Under the pieces are notes generated by a model, which was given only the letters and a program-made list of their open reading frames with translations, was not told where the DNA came from and searched no databases. A stretch of 64,000 bases of DNA, taken from assembly GCA_963693305.1 (NCBI GenBank), contig OY855903.1:21645755-21709754 (forward strand), read 5' to 3'. Both the position numbers and the translations under genes were made by a program. This document shows positions 50,201 to 61,649 of the stretch, piece by piece. The DNA comes from Meandrina meandrites (Eukaryota; Cnidaria; Anthozoa; Scleractinia; Meandrinidae). Each line of letters begins with the position of its first letter. Position 1 is the stretch's first letter.

Positions 50201-51487
50201 CACTTAAGGTGGCTGGTATCGGTTTCCAGCATTTTCAAGCATTTTTCAGCTCTTACACTTTTGACGGGTCTGTACTAGAAATCTTTATCAGTTGATGCTA
50301 CAATAATGGTATCAAATAAATGCCAATGATTGGTGAATATGTTCTGGTCATTTTCTTGACGTCACTGGTTACCATAGTAACAGGATAACCTGTTAAAAAC
50401 ACCCTTAATTTTAGCTTTAAGTGCTTATAACTCAAAAACGAGCTCGGTGACCCCCATTTTTTATTGTTGAGTTATAATTAGCATGTAAAGATACAACTTT
50501 TTGTAAAGTTAAAAAAATTTCTACGAAGCGGTTTCAGAGCCACCTTAAATTTTTAAAAATTTAAGGTGGCTCTGAAACTGCTTCGTAGAAATTTTTTTAA
50601 CTTTGCAGAAAGTTGTATCTTAACATGCTAATCAATGTTCAGTAATAAAAATTGGGGGTCATCGAGCTTGTTTTTGAGTTATAAGCACTTAAAGCTAAAA
50701 TTAAGGGTGTTTTTAACAGGTTATAGTGTTGCTATGGAAGCCAGTGAGGTCAAGAAAGTAACCAAAACGTACTCAGCAATCATTGGGCATTTATTTGATA
50801 CCATTATTGTAGCATCAACTGATAAAAATTTATTGTACTATCCAGTCAAAGTGTAAGAGCTGGAAAGTGCTGGAAACCATTACCAGCCACCTTAAATAAA
50901 GTGATTTATTTTTATTTTATTTTTTTACTTAATTTAATTTGTTTCAGTATACTAATAACGTGATCATTTATAAGTGCTGCTAACATTCGTCCAACAATCT
51001 ATTTCTTTATTTTCATTTTACGAACCTTTCACTTTCCTTTCACTAAATTTATTTCTTCTCCCTTACTCATTGGAAATAATTATATATAACCAGATTAATT
51101 TATGACTGATATCAATAATTATCTACACAGAACTGTGAGTTTATGAAGAACTTCACAGATACTGCCCTCCATGTTTACTTTGCTAGTAACCTCAGGATTG
51201 CAAACTGCGACAACTGCTGTAGCCGTTGGTATTTCACTTTCAATGGCGCTGAGTGCAGCTCTCCTGGGTCCATTGACGGTGCATTCTACATGAGAACCGG
51301 CAAGAACCACGACCTTCACCGTCACCGCCATATTGAAGGTCACTGTAATAACATTCACAAGGGAAAGGTGCGAGTGGGATTCTGGGTTGGAAAGTGTACC
51401 ACTGGCCAGAAGCTTGCTGATGCGCATACCGGCTGGAATTCAATGTCCCGGATCTTCATTGAAGAGGTGCATAAAGCTCAGCAGTAA
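47263..51487 (+). CDS. CTHRC1: CTHRC1-like gene 4, secreted collagen-like protein
   Basis: Exons: 47263-47376 (ATG 47281), 47727-48065, 51131-51487. The product is about 263 residues. The signal peptide [19 protein letters not shown] is nearly that of gene 3, which makes these two a sub-pair. Exon 2 starts P-L-S-L-C-Y. Its 27 triplets are regular except triplet 17, which begins with Val instead of Gly (codon 47892-47894). WKECTWK and all exon 3 cysteines are present; the C-x2-CC segment reads CDNCCSRW, and the protein ends EEVHKAQQ. Intron 2 is about 3.07 kb, the longest of the complete genes, because it holds at least two inserted foldback elements (48302-48411 and 50204-50895). As in the family generally, the protein should be secreted, with the collagen stalk driving trimerisation of the C-terminal domain. 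Confidence 0.92.
48302..48411. mobile_element. 110-bp foldback in gene 4 intron 2
   Basis: Inverted arms GTTACAGTTAATTTTT... and ...AAAAATTAACTGCAAC are flanked by TATAT/ATAT. The corresponding intron of gene 3 lacks it ('gtatataaagcta'). Confidence 0.8.
50204..50895. mobile_element. Inverted pair of TTAA MITEs in gene 4 intron 2
   Basis: A palindrome of about 692 bp centred near 50554. Each half (50204-50551 and 50559-50895) is itself bounded by TTAAGGTGGC...GCCACCTTAA, so this is two copies of one element of about 340 bp, head to head. TTAA flanks suggest a piggyBac-type MITE. Confidence 0.85.
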
Positions 51488-51610
51488 ACACGTGACGCCT
51501 GATCCACTGGACTTCCTAGAGGAACCTAAGTATAGTAGGATAGAAAAACTACACGACTGTCATAAGAAGCGCTCGTATCAAAAGATTTGAAACTTCTGTA
51601 TCAGCTGAGA

Positions 51611-51616
51611 AATAAA
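51611..51616 (+). terminator. Poly(A) signal of gene 4
   Basis: AATAAA about 124 bases after the stop in the conserved CAGCTGAGAAATAAAGTCC block. Confidence 0.75.
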
Positions 51617-51649
51617 GTCCAGGAACAGTTTTAATTAGCTGTCTGTCTC

Positions 51650-52280
51650 CTGATAATCAATTTGCGGATTTTCAACGTGAACATCCAGTCACATGCATTT
51701 GAAATGCAACACTACCAGTAAAACTATCTCGGGCGATTCCCATATAAAACAGGCGGGGATGCTTATCGTCTCGCTTACGGTCGTAAATTTTGGATTTTGA
51801 TCTCACTTAGGATTTTCCGGGCAAGGCACCAAAACTTTTAGCCGTTAAGGCCTCGTTTAGGGTTGCGCGCGAAGAAACATAGAGATCCCTATTAGTTTTT
51901 TAACTTGGTATCTTTTAGAGGTAAAAAACAACAACAAAAGCTTGGGCCACGCCCAGATTGATCTCAATGGAGGGTTTAATTCAAATCTCCGACGGGCATC
52001 CCCATCTGTTTCATGTGCCCCAAGCCCCCCCCCCCCCCCCCCCCCCAAAAAAAAGGGCTTATTACTAAAAGCAGAAAAGTAAAAGTAACAAAAGAATTAC
52101 CCCTCATTCTACTATGAGATGCACCTCATCAACAACAACAGCTCTCATTCTCTCTCTGATTCGATCATTGTCCATCATCCAGCTAAGTTTCCGAGAAAAG
52201 TCTCCGTCAAAATCGGAATCCGACAGTTAATCACTAAGAACCATCAAAGATGGCACTTTTATGTCCAGTTTCACAATAGA
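51650..52280. other. Spacer after gene 4
   Basis: No gene. It includes a repeat related to 27880-28210 and a run of about 20 C followed by A8 at about 52025-52055. Confidence 0.5.
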
Positions 52281-53984
52281 TGTCGCATTAAAGCGTTTAA
52301 TGGCGACACCACAATAACAAATAAATTACCACATACCACAAGCCAGAAACAAAAGGAAAAAGTTAAAATAATAACTATTTGCTGAAGCCTGTTGGCAAAA
52401 CGACACTCAAGTCTCTATTAAGTTACACAATGTTTGTAAGAGCGTTTTTCTGCTCTTCTCAAAGAGTTATTTTCTCCATGTTTAATGCTTTTAAAAGTAG
52501 TGATTCTTTGAACTTCTCTTGGCTCGCCGCCATTGCTATTGCATAAACTACAGACATTTCAAGGCCGCATACATATAACATAGATAATAACCGGAAGTCA
52601 AAATCCGAGCCAATCAAATCATCTGCCACCTTTTCCTCGTGCCCCAGGCCCCACCACCTAAGACAGACAGGCGGCTCCAGGTATTCACCATCGATAAATT
52701 GAATTAATTATCGCCTCGAATATAAAAAAAGCAATATATAAATAGTAAATGTGATAGCTAATCGTTTGATCACAAGATTACAGAATCACACGGCTCTAGA
52801 AGCCCGCAAATATTTGGAATGTGGGCACAAACTTAAAATCATTTAACACTGTAATTAATTTATCATATAATGTAAATGGTCGAATGTTCTTGTAGTTATT
52901 TTTTATAAATAAAATGAGTATGGCCGCTTTATTTCTGTTACATTTCGGCAAGCCTTTATTGTCTCCTTCTTATAATACAGAAAACAATCTCTCAAATAAG
53001 TCCTGGTTCTAACACCGGTGAAAGAGTCTTTCTTGATGGATAGTCAGTTTAGATTATTCTCTTTGTGTTCTATTAGTACAGTTCTTTAATCGATGTGTTC
53101 AAATTTACGAACGAAATAAATGTATTGCAATTTTGTTAAAATCAGTTATACCACTTAATTATTTACATGCATAGAGACCTCGTCATTATTTTGTAACGAA
53201 GGCATTTTTTTTTTAGATCTCGTTTACTGACTGGGCCCAACCTTACTGACTTTATAAATGATGCTGCACTCTTCACAGTTGTTCTATATCGAATTTAGAG
53301 ACAGTAGGCTAGTCAGACAACCATGGACCGTGTTTATTGCGTACTACCGCCACTTATTGTCAACAAACTCTGTCACCCATAACTCAAATATTCAAGATAG
53401 AATAATCAACTTAATGACTGCATGCCACAAGTGAAAACAACTGAGTTATGTTTGCTTATTAGGGCGCGTATAAGGAGAAACGTGCAGCCTATTGTGACAA
53501 TCGACATTAAAATGGCGACAAGGAAAAACAAAAGTTTATTTTCGTTTGAAACGTAGGCAGCTGGATTGAGTGCAGCCATGCATGTTTTGAAATTTATCAT
53601 CAAATGAATGCAACAAAATAGATGGTGATCTCGCCATTTTCACATCACGGCATCGGACAAAACTTTAACTATAAGTTATTACTTTTGGCGATTTTTTTGC
53701 TGCTCACATGCAACTATGCTATGAATTGTAAGGAACGGGAAGAGAATCATATCATTTGTGAGCGAAAACTAATATCCAACCATAATGCGAAAGGTTTTCT
53801 TGAGCAGGAACTGCAACAAGCGACAATTCCAACAAAGTGTTCCAGGAAAAGAAAAACTCGCTTTGTAGCAGTCGGTTTGATTTTTTTTAGATGAAATTAC
53901 ACCAACATAGTAAGTTACACCACAGAAATTTAGCTAAAATGAAGAAACATCTGTGACAAACATATCAACAATGAAAGACTTTAT

Positions 53985-54322
53985 CTTATTGGACAAATCC
54001 ATGACTATAGACTGAAACGTTCTAGCGAATAGCATTGCGTGTTAGAATGAACATTTTAAAAACATTAAATATGTATGCATTTCACAAACTTGTCCCGACG
54101 AGAAAGGTCATTAAGCAAACAACAATCGAGAAAAAATACTGTCAGTTAAGTTTTTCAACTCAACACCGACAAGTAATTATATGACTTCTATAAGAGAATT
54201 TGGCGGTAAAAGCTTGTGGCTGTGTCTGTGTCTGTATGATGTTTCAATTCTTTCTGATACAACTCGAGTTTTACTGTACGGGTTTGTGTACGCTGAGACA
54301 GCCCCGAGGCACTGAGTCACAG
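53985..54322 (+). promoter_or_regulatory. Promoter/5' exon module (gene 5, distal)
   Basis: CTTATTGGACAAATCC, box TTCTAGCG...GTTAGAA at 54020-54047, 'tttcacaaacttgtcccgac', exon-like end at 54322 (CACAG|GTAAGTG). The counterpart at 35.6 kb lacks the box. Confidence 0.45.
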
Positions 54323-54769
54323 GTAAGTGACTTATACCTCAATATTCAATTAGAGATGTCAACCGAGTTTAACTGTTTCGCCTAAACACTCATCTTATCC
54401 GTATTTTTACTGAGAAGGAATGCCCGACCGAAGAAACACCAAATCATGCACGGAAAATTTTGCAAGCCTTTATGGGTACACTAATTTAAGAACCTCCAAA
54501 ATTTTCATTAATTATATAAGAAAAAGAAGTTTCTCGATGTTGTCATTAATTTACATTCAGTCTGGGACACATAATTTTTTCTCTTTCTATTCTCTTTGTC
54601 TCATGCTCATGACAAATGAACATATCATCTTAATCATTTATTCACCGAGCTTTAAATTCACCATCTTCATTATTTATTACACATTATGATGCTTTCGACA
54701 TTGCGTGATACAAGCAGTATGCAGGACGCATATCACATATGAACCAAGATAAATGGCCAAGCTCACCAA

Positions 54770-54895
54770 GAGTCTCCCGTACCTCAGTGCTTAGAGCGCC
54801 CAACCGGTATCTGGGAGGCCATTGGGTTTCGATTCACGTCGGGGTCTCAGAAGTTTATCTTTGTCCCACGCTTGTAACAAATGAACGAACATTTC
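54770..54895 (+). mobile_element. tRNA-derived SINE, copy B
   Basis: Orthologous position to copy A within the segmental duplication. The A box is damaged (TACCTCAGTGC) and the B box reads GGTTTCGATTC. Confidence 0.65.
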
Positions 54896-55599
54896 ATCTT
54901 TATCAATTTCTTATTCATGTTTTCATGCTTTCTAAACTTTGCATAATTATGCGAAGCTAGATTTGTTGATGACTACGGCTTTATTACACATTTCTTTGAA
55001 AGAAATTAACATCGTGCCGACTTAGATTTAGAAATTAATTAATTTTTGTACAGTAGCAAAAATAACTTCTCATGAACTGAAAAAGAAATTTCAAAGCAAC
55101 TCTAGGGTCGGCTTAAATTATTAGCCAGAATATTTTGCGCGAAGAAAACAAGCCTTCTGTTGGATAGCGAGACTGCTAGATATTAAGAATTTTATGTTCT
55201 CTAGAATTGCATCTATTTTACTTAAAGGACTTTAGAGAGCGAAATACAGGTACTGTCGTTCCTAAGAAAAGTCAAATATTTGCCACTGTTCAAAATATTG
55301 ACTCAGTAACGTCACGAAAGGAAGAAAGTTATAGATATTTGTCAGTTGCAAGCATGCAAAACATTTCGCGCGAGCCAAGATTCTTCTTGTTTTCTTTCCA
55401 GAGACACCCAAGGTTTTGTTTCGTTTCTGAAACTTGTCAAAGTTTCACAAATACGCAGATTATCCGATTATATTTATATATCCCTCAAACATTTGCCACT
55501 GATCGAATTATTGACTCAATGACACCATGAGAGGAAGAACATGAAATTTTTCGCTTGACGCGCGTGTAAAACTATTCGCGTGAGCAAAGATTTCTCCTC

Positions 55600-58320
55600 G
55601 CTTCTTTTCGCCGATGCCTTTAGCTGATATACCCAAGCTTTTGTTTTTGATTTTTATTTGCGATCGCTCAAAAACTACGCAACCTCTCCGATTGATATTA
55701 ATTAGTATTCAGCAACGATATTCCATTTACCGAAAATTAGTACTTCTTACAGTCATATACAATGAGGAACGATGGGATCGACATGGGTCTTGCTTTTTTT
55801 AAGATTGGACTTTTCTCTCTTTAGTTGGTCGTTTCGATGATATATTTAATTTTTTGCGCAACTTACATCAACCGTTAAACAGTCTGCGGGGAGTTTGTTT
55901 ATTGAATAACATTGCAGTGTTCGCGATTACAAATGCACAAAACAAGAAGTTGAATTTGAATAATTAAATAATAAGAAAATGGTTAAATTAAACAAACTTC
56001 GCTATTGATCATTGTTAACCAAATCTGAATTTTCAAATTACTTGACGTCTTGAAGTTTACAAAGCACACAAACCAAAAATAACATTTTTCATTGGACGAA
56101 GGTTTTGCCAGAAATGTCAGTAATGGGCTCTCAAGCAATGAATACATGGTCAATAACAAACTGGTAGGAACAAGATTCTATAGGTCAAAGTTATAAAACC
56201 AACATGAAGGAAGAATCTCCAAGCGCGCAGTTCGATGTATCCTTATCAAAACACGGAAGACTTCACAGAGTCTTTTCAGCTACGGTCGTCTGACTTTGAA
56301 CAGTGAGTGCGTAGTTTGGCGAGCGGTGGGCGTCAGTAAAATAATTAATCGTAAACAAATTCGCCATTATCTAAAGGCAGTGTACACTGTAGTTGAAACT
56401 CTCAGTGCAAGCATCACCATATATATAGGATTTCGTTTATCATAAGTCAAGATTTTTTTGTATCTGCCATTCAGTTGCTCGTTTTGTTGAATAAGGCTTA
56501 AGCATAATCACTTTAGTCGTACGCCTTAGCTAATCCGGTTAACAACAATCCCCATTTGCGATTAACATACATACATGTTTATTTTCCCAGAGCTCAGACC
56601 GTCGCTATGGTTCACATATGTTTTACAGCTTTTCACTAAGTATAAATTTAGTGGCCTTTAGTATTTACAGTCGTTTGAATTGATGATCTAGGTTCCAAGC
56701 CACAGAATATTTCAGTGTGTGTGCTGGAATGAACACATTCTATAATGGATTGCTGTGTCGACATTTATTTTGTTTTACAATTTTGCATGTTTCACTGAGT
56801 GGGTCGTTAAATTAAGCTAGCGAATCACAAACCTGCATGATTACTATGCTCGAAATTACAATTTCTACGCAAAGTAACAATAAGAAAAAAAATCCCAGCT
56901 TGACATAAAACGAACGAATACGAGAATCACATCAGACGTCGGATAGCCTTAACAAAAACTATCAATTTCTTTCAGGAAGACTTTCGTTAACTTTTAAAAC
57001 ATTCAATACCGAAACACGACGAGACGAGTCAGCTGTAGTAAGCTGAATTGTTATGTTTTGTGGAGACTCAAGGTATTCAAGTCAGTGACCTTTGTGATTT
57101 TGTTAACATTTATTTCTTCACTCGCAAATCGTGATTTAGTCAAACTTTTCAAAGAGGAAATCGGCTGTGATTCATTTTCTTTGTTTGACTGAAAGCGACC
57201 GAGGAACCCAGTACCCATATATATATAAACTATTGTGCTATCTGCAGCGCTTTTCGCTTATTGAATTCAGTTAAGGAAAGAAAACAACAATTTAGGCCAA
57301 CAGTGTTTGCTGTCTATTCCGCTGTGTCAGAAAAACACAAACAGCAGAATATTCACGATACAAGAAATGTTGACAGCAGCGTCGCACGAGTGAAAACACT
57401 GAGCTAGCGAGTTCCTGTGGCATTTCTGCGAATTACCCACTAACGAGAAACTTAAAGAAAGAGACAAATAAAAAGACTGTCTCAGTATGTAGTCATCTGT
57501 TATATTAGTTAGTAGACCTGTTTTCAAATCTAAATCTAGCTAATAAAATTATGCCATCGAGAATTTAAACGCCTTTTTAGGGTTCAATTTTGCAACACTG
57601 AAAGAGAACGCGCTTTCAAGCAAATTTTTGGACTGACATTTTACAGTTAGAATACTGACGGATAAAATCGCTTGTAAACAAGAAACTGAACTCGTAGTGT
57701 CCTGGACAAAGAATATTTTTGTTGGGCTTAGGCTTTGTGAACTAATTTTTATTTTCTAAGAGTCAAGGATTCAATTCATTTTTATCGCTGACACAACACG
57801 GCTTTGGTTGTTTGAAATTGCAGAACAGCGGTAACTCACGTGACAAGAATGAAAGGCTTTATCCTATTGGATAAATCGACGACTAAACAAAGCGTTCTAC
57901 AAAGATAGCGAATAGCATTGCCTGTTAGAAAAAAGTACAAAATTTACGTAATATGTATGATGTTTCACAAACTTGTTCTTGCGAGAACGTCAGCAAACAA
58001 ACAGAGGGAGTACGAAACAGTGTGCTTTTTTCAAAGAAGAAAACCAGTAGAGGATCCGTTCTAGAAATTAGCGATGTAAGCTTGCGGTACTCTTATTCTT
58101 CTTTTTTTGAATTCTTAATGCTTATGGCTATGATGTTAAATCTAACCTACATTTTATCTGTTCTACCGTTTAGCTTTCTGTTTTCCTTCAGACGACGCAG
58201 ACGCTGAGTTTAAACAAAGGTAAATTGTTTAGCCTTACCTGAGATGCATGAACGTGAAGTATGTCGGCAGATTTAGAGAAAAAGAATTAAAGACTCTTAA
58301 TTTCGCACATCTTAAAATAA
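55600..58320. repeat. Duplicated upstream region of gene 5
   Basis: Counterpart of 7470-10110, with indels (for example extra sequence near 56540-56590). No coding sequence is apparent. Confidence 0.85.
57845..58219 (+). promoter_or_regulatory. Promoter/5' exon module (gene 5, middle)
   Basis: CCTATTGGATAAATCG, box TTCTA...TAGAA at 57895-57930, 'tttcacaaacttgttcttgc', an exon-like stretch ending at 58075 (GTAAGC), and a 28-nt exon-like stretch at 58192-58219 between CAG and GTAAAT. Confidence 0.5.
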
Positions 58321-59289
58321 TTAGAATCGAGGTAATAACTTTGAAAACCCAGATAAAGTTATTTGAAGAAGGTGGTTTACGTACGTTTCACGTACTCTAA
58401 TTTAGCAGCTCAGAGTTTCAATATTTCAATAAGAGTAAAGTCAGGTTCAGATAACATCTTATAATTTATTTAAGTGTTTAGGACTCTGACTCACAATTTC
58501 TGTAGTGTGTCAACGTTCTTTTTTTCTGTAAAAGCACAAACATGTTCAACCGTAAATAAGACTCAAGTTGCAAATACACAAACAGTTCACACTCTTTTCG
58601 GTCATCCACGATATAGGTTTAATTAAATAGATCATTTCCAGATTTATCACCATGTTTTTTGCGAATGACTCTGATCAACCCATCCTTCAGCTACTAGGTC
58701 TCACTTAAGTTTAGCCGCTTTTTTAGTGAAAACAACTATACATTAGTTAAGTAAACTCGACGAACGCAAAATTCGCAAGTGGTTCGTTTTATGTAGTGAT
58801 TTCTTTTAAACTATAATTTTGTGATAAATAGTTTCTACATTTGAACCGAATAGGTTCTACATTTGAACAGAGATTGCAGAGTAATTCTACTCATATAATA
58901 AAACACTTGTCTTTATTCAAACTTAACAACAAGAAGTACTTTGGCTTTACACAGATTTCGTAAATTGATAGCCACCTCATATAATAACTGCCCAGTTAAA
59001 CTTAATTCTATCAGTCTTAGAAATTCACAGCGGGCAAACAGAAGATATTAGGATTATCCAGAGTCCGTAATCAGACTCCTCTTCAAAGTAAGGCACACCT
59101 ATTAAAACCGTTGGTAATTAGACACTTTAGAACTGTACGCACTTCTTGCCAGTTATCTGAATTTGTTTTTCAGAAATTCTGTCTTCCGGTTTAGAAAACT
59201 ATAGCGTGTAATTGCATTCCAAAACAGGAGCAATACGTGACTCACACGCATGCGTGTAAAAAATGACTGAGCAAATGCAAAATTATAAG

Positions 59290-59642
59290 CTCTTATTCCA
59301 TTGGACAAGAAGAAGAAAAAGAAAACAGTTCTAGCAAATAGCATTGCCTGTTAGAATGAAAGTTTAATATGTATGCTGTTTCACTAACTTGCTCTTACGA
59401 GAACCTCAAATCAATACACAAAGTAAAAAGTGTCAGTTTGCTTGATTGAGTCAAAAGTAGTTCATTTCTGTTTTGAACAGCGACGTGAAAAGATTGCACT
59501 GTCACTGTGAGTGTTATTATTTTTTTTTAGATTATTTTTTCGTTTCAATGTTAGATCATTGTAACACTCGTTTTTATCATCTTCCCCGTTTAGCGCATTC
59601 AGTTTTCCATTCCGACGATACAGGCGCTGAGTTACTTCAAAG
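59290..59642 (+). promoter_or_regulatory. Promoter/5' exon module (gene 5, proximal) with altered acceptor
   Basis: CCATTGGACAAG, box TTCTAGCA...GTTAGAA at 59329-59356, 'tttcactaacttgctcttac', exon-like end at 59506 (GTGAGT). The 28-nt exon-like stretch at 59615-59642 keeps its donor (GTAAGT), but the expected acceptor reads ATTCCG instead of ATTCAG. Confidence 0.45.
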
Positions 59643-61065
59643 GTAAGTGGTTTAATTCACTGTACAAGTCTCGCTAATACCTTCATTTTCGATTTCAAGC
59701 ACTTAGTTTTCAATTAAACGGAGCAAAGACACAAAAATTAAGACAACCCAATTTTACAGATTCTATTAATATAAAGCTACATTTTCCGCTCATCAACTTA
59801 TGAACGCTTCTTGAAAAGTCGGTTTTTATTTAACGGTCTTTAACCCTAAGGCTTTCAAAATGGGAATAATCCTCTATTGACATAGTAAGTTAAACTAAGC
59901 TACCAATGTTCTAGTAATGCCGTTGAACAATAGATTCTGTTTTCTCTCGACTAAAAACTTTTACTTCAATCTTAAAATGAAAATTTTCTCTTTAAGATTT
60001 ATGTGAATTTTGCGCGTTTAAAGAAAGACACGAAAATGGAAATAGAGGTGTAATAAAATAGCAAACAATCGAAAGCGTCTCCACGAGTTTACTTTTCATG
60101 TTTTCATGCAGCGTTAGCTTTTTGCTACCCTACAAGTTCTATTAGCACTCGATTTCTATTTACTTTTTTTTCTGGTTTTAATGTGTGACTGATATACACC
60201 GAGAGAAAATATTTAATAAATTAAGGTAAATTATCATGATTTCAGCTTTTGTTTTCGAGATTTTGTACACAATCATATACATCATCAATACTGCTCGTAT
60301 TTTTAACTCCGAACTGGCTTTTGAGAATAGAGAGTGCAAATTGATAAAAATATGTTATATAGTCTTTTCGTCATTGATTTTGATTAATAGGCATTTTTGT
60401 CTTATCGATACACTATTTCATAAGGTTGTTTGAATAAGAAGCTCATAACTGCGACAAGAGAGTACTGTACGAGCTGGCAGTGACGAGCACTTGTTTCTCC
60501 GTGTACAAACCAAAACTATACAAAAATTATTGAGTGTCAGTTGAATGTGTTCAAGTGCGGTGTCTTCAAGGCCAGTTTTGAAAGAAAAAAATAACATATC
60601 ACAGGGCCTCAAAACAAGGACTGAAACTGATGAAAATTTAAAAATGAATACAAGCACATTTTATCGATATCTGCTCATTAAGCAGAGTCAAGCAAGTCAA
60701 GATTTCCATCCGCAGCTTATAGTTATCTCTAGTACGCAATGGTCAATACAATATTTTTTTTTTCAGTAATATTTTTCAATATCCCCACGGGGACTCGTCA
60801 TCTTTTGCAATTTGGTTGGCATCACGTGGTCAGTGCTAAAACTCGTTTTAACATGAAACTAGTCAAAACAAAAGAGGTAAATCAACATGTCAGACTCTTT
60901 GCCATTTGTCAATTTAGAAATGATCAGGCCAATGAAAGTGCTGGACGCGTATTTCAACATTGAACACGTAAGCAGCTAGTAAACGTGTTTTAACGTGGTA
61001 CTTTATGGAAAATGAATTAAAATAAAATGTTCTGATATAATGATAGCAGTAACATTTTCAAACAG

Positions 61066-61127
61066 ACGCTTGCTGCCACAGTATAGGAAGGTGGGAACTT
61101 ATTCGACGAATCTTGCTAAGTATAAAG
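61066..61127 (+). other. Putative further 5' UTR exon of gene 5
   Basis: Counterpart of 2590-2652 and 14335-14400: acceptor AACAG, 62 nt, donor GTACGG. Confidence 0.35.
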
Positions 61128-61649
61128 GTACGGACATTGTCTTGTTCTAGTAAACGATTTAAAGAAGCACAATTTTTCTTGCCAATTCTTCCTTTTCCGT
61201 GCTAAAATTTCAAAAAGGTTTACTCTTTACTCTAGACATTGGCAGATGTGCAGTATTCGGACGATACTTCATTCGTGGCAAAAGGATCGGACAGAAATTC
61301 AGTTAGATCTGGTCTATAATTAATTCTTCATCTTTAAAAAAAAATAAAAAAAGTGGATTAAAACTGTCAGAAATTTGTGTTTCTGCTGTTACATGTATCA
61401 AGTTAAAAATTAAATTTAAAAAGTATCGTAGAATCACAGCTTTTTACTTGTTGTTGTTAATATATTAGACGGCAGTGTTCAGGATCGATGCCCTGGCATG
61501 GCATTTCAGTGCTACTTAAAGTAGAGAAGCATTGCAATTTAAAATGTACGACGAATCCATTCAATAACAAAAATATCCGATTACAAATAATATGTAAGTG
61601 CATTGACTGTTGTGATGCCTCTTTCGTAAATTTATTGTTCTATGCACAG

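Larger units (their letters stand above)
52280..55190. repeat. Segmental duplication, copy B
   Basis: Counterpart of 33910-36790, downstream of gene 4 and upstream of gene 5. It keeps the CCAAT/TTCTA box that copy A lacks. Confidence 0.85.

Noticed and set aside
57953..58207. 84-codon frame upstream of gene 5 (also 11418-11669 upstream of gene 2)
   Set aside because: The 57953 frame runs through a promoter/5' exon module and its splice sites, and the frame is not kept in the related module at 9729. The 11418 frame only crosses a local duplication.
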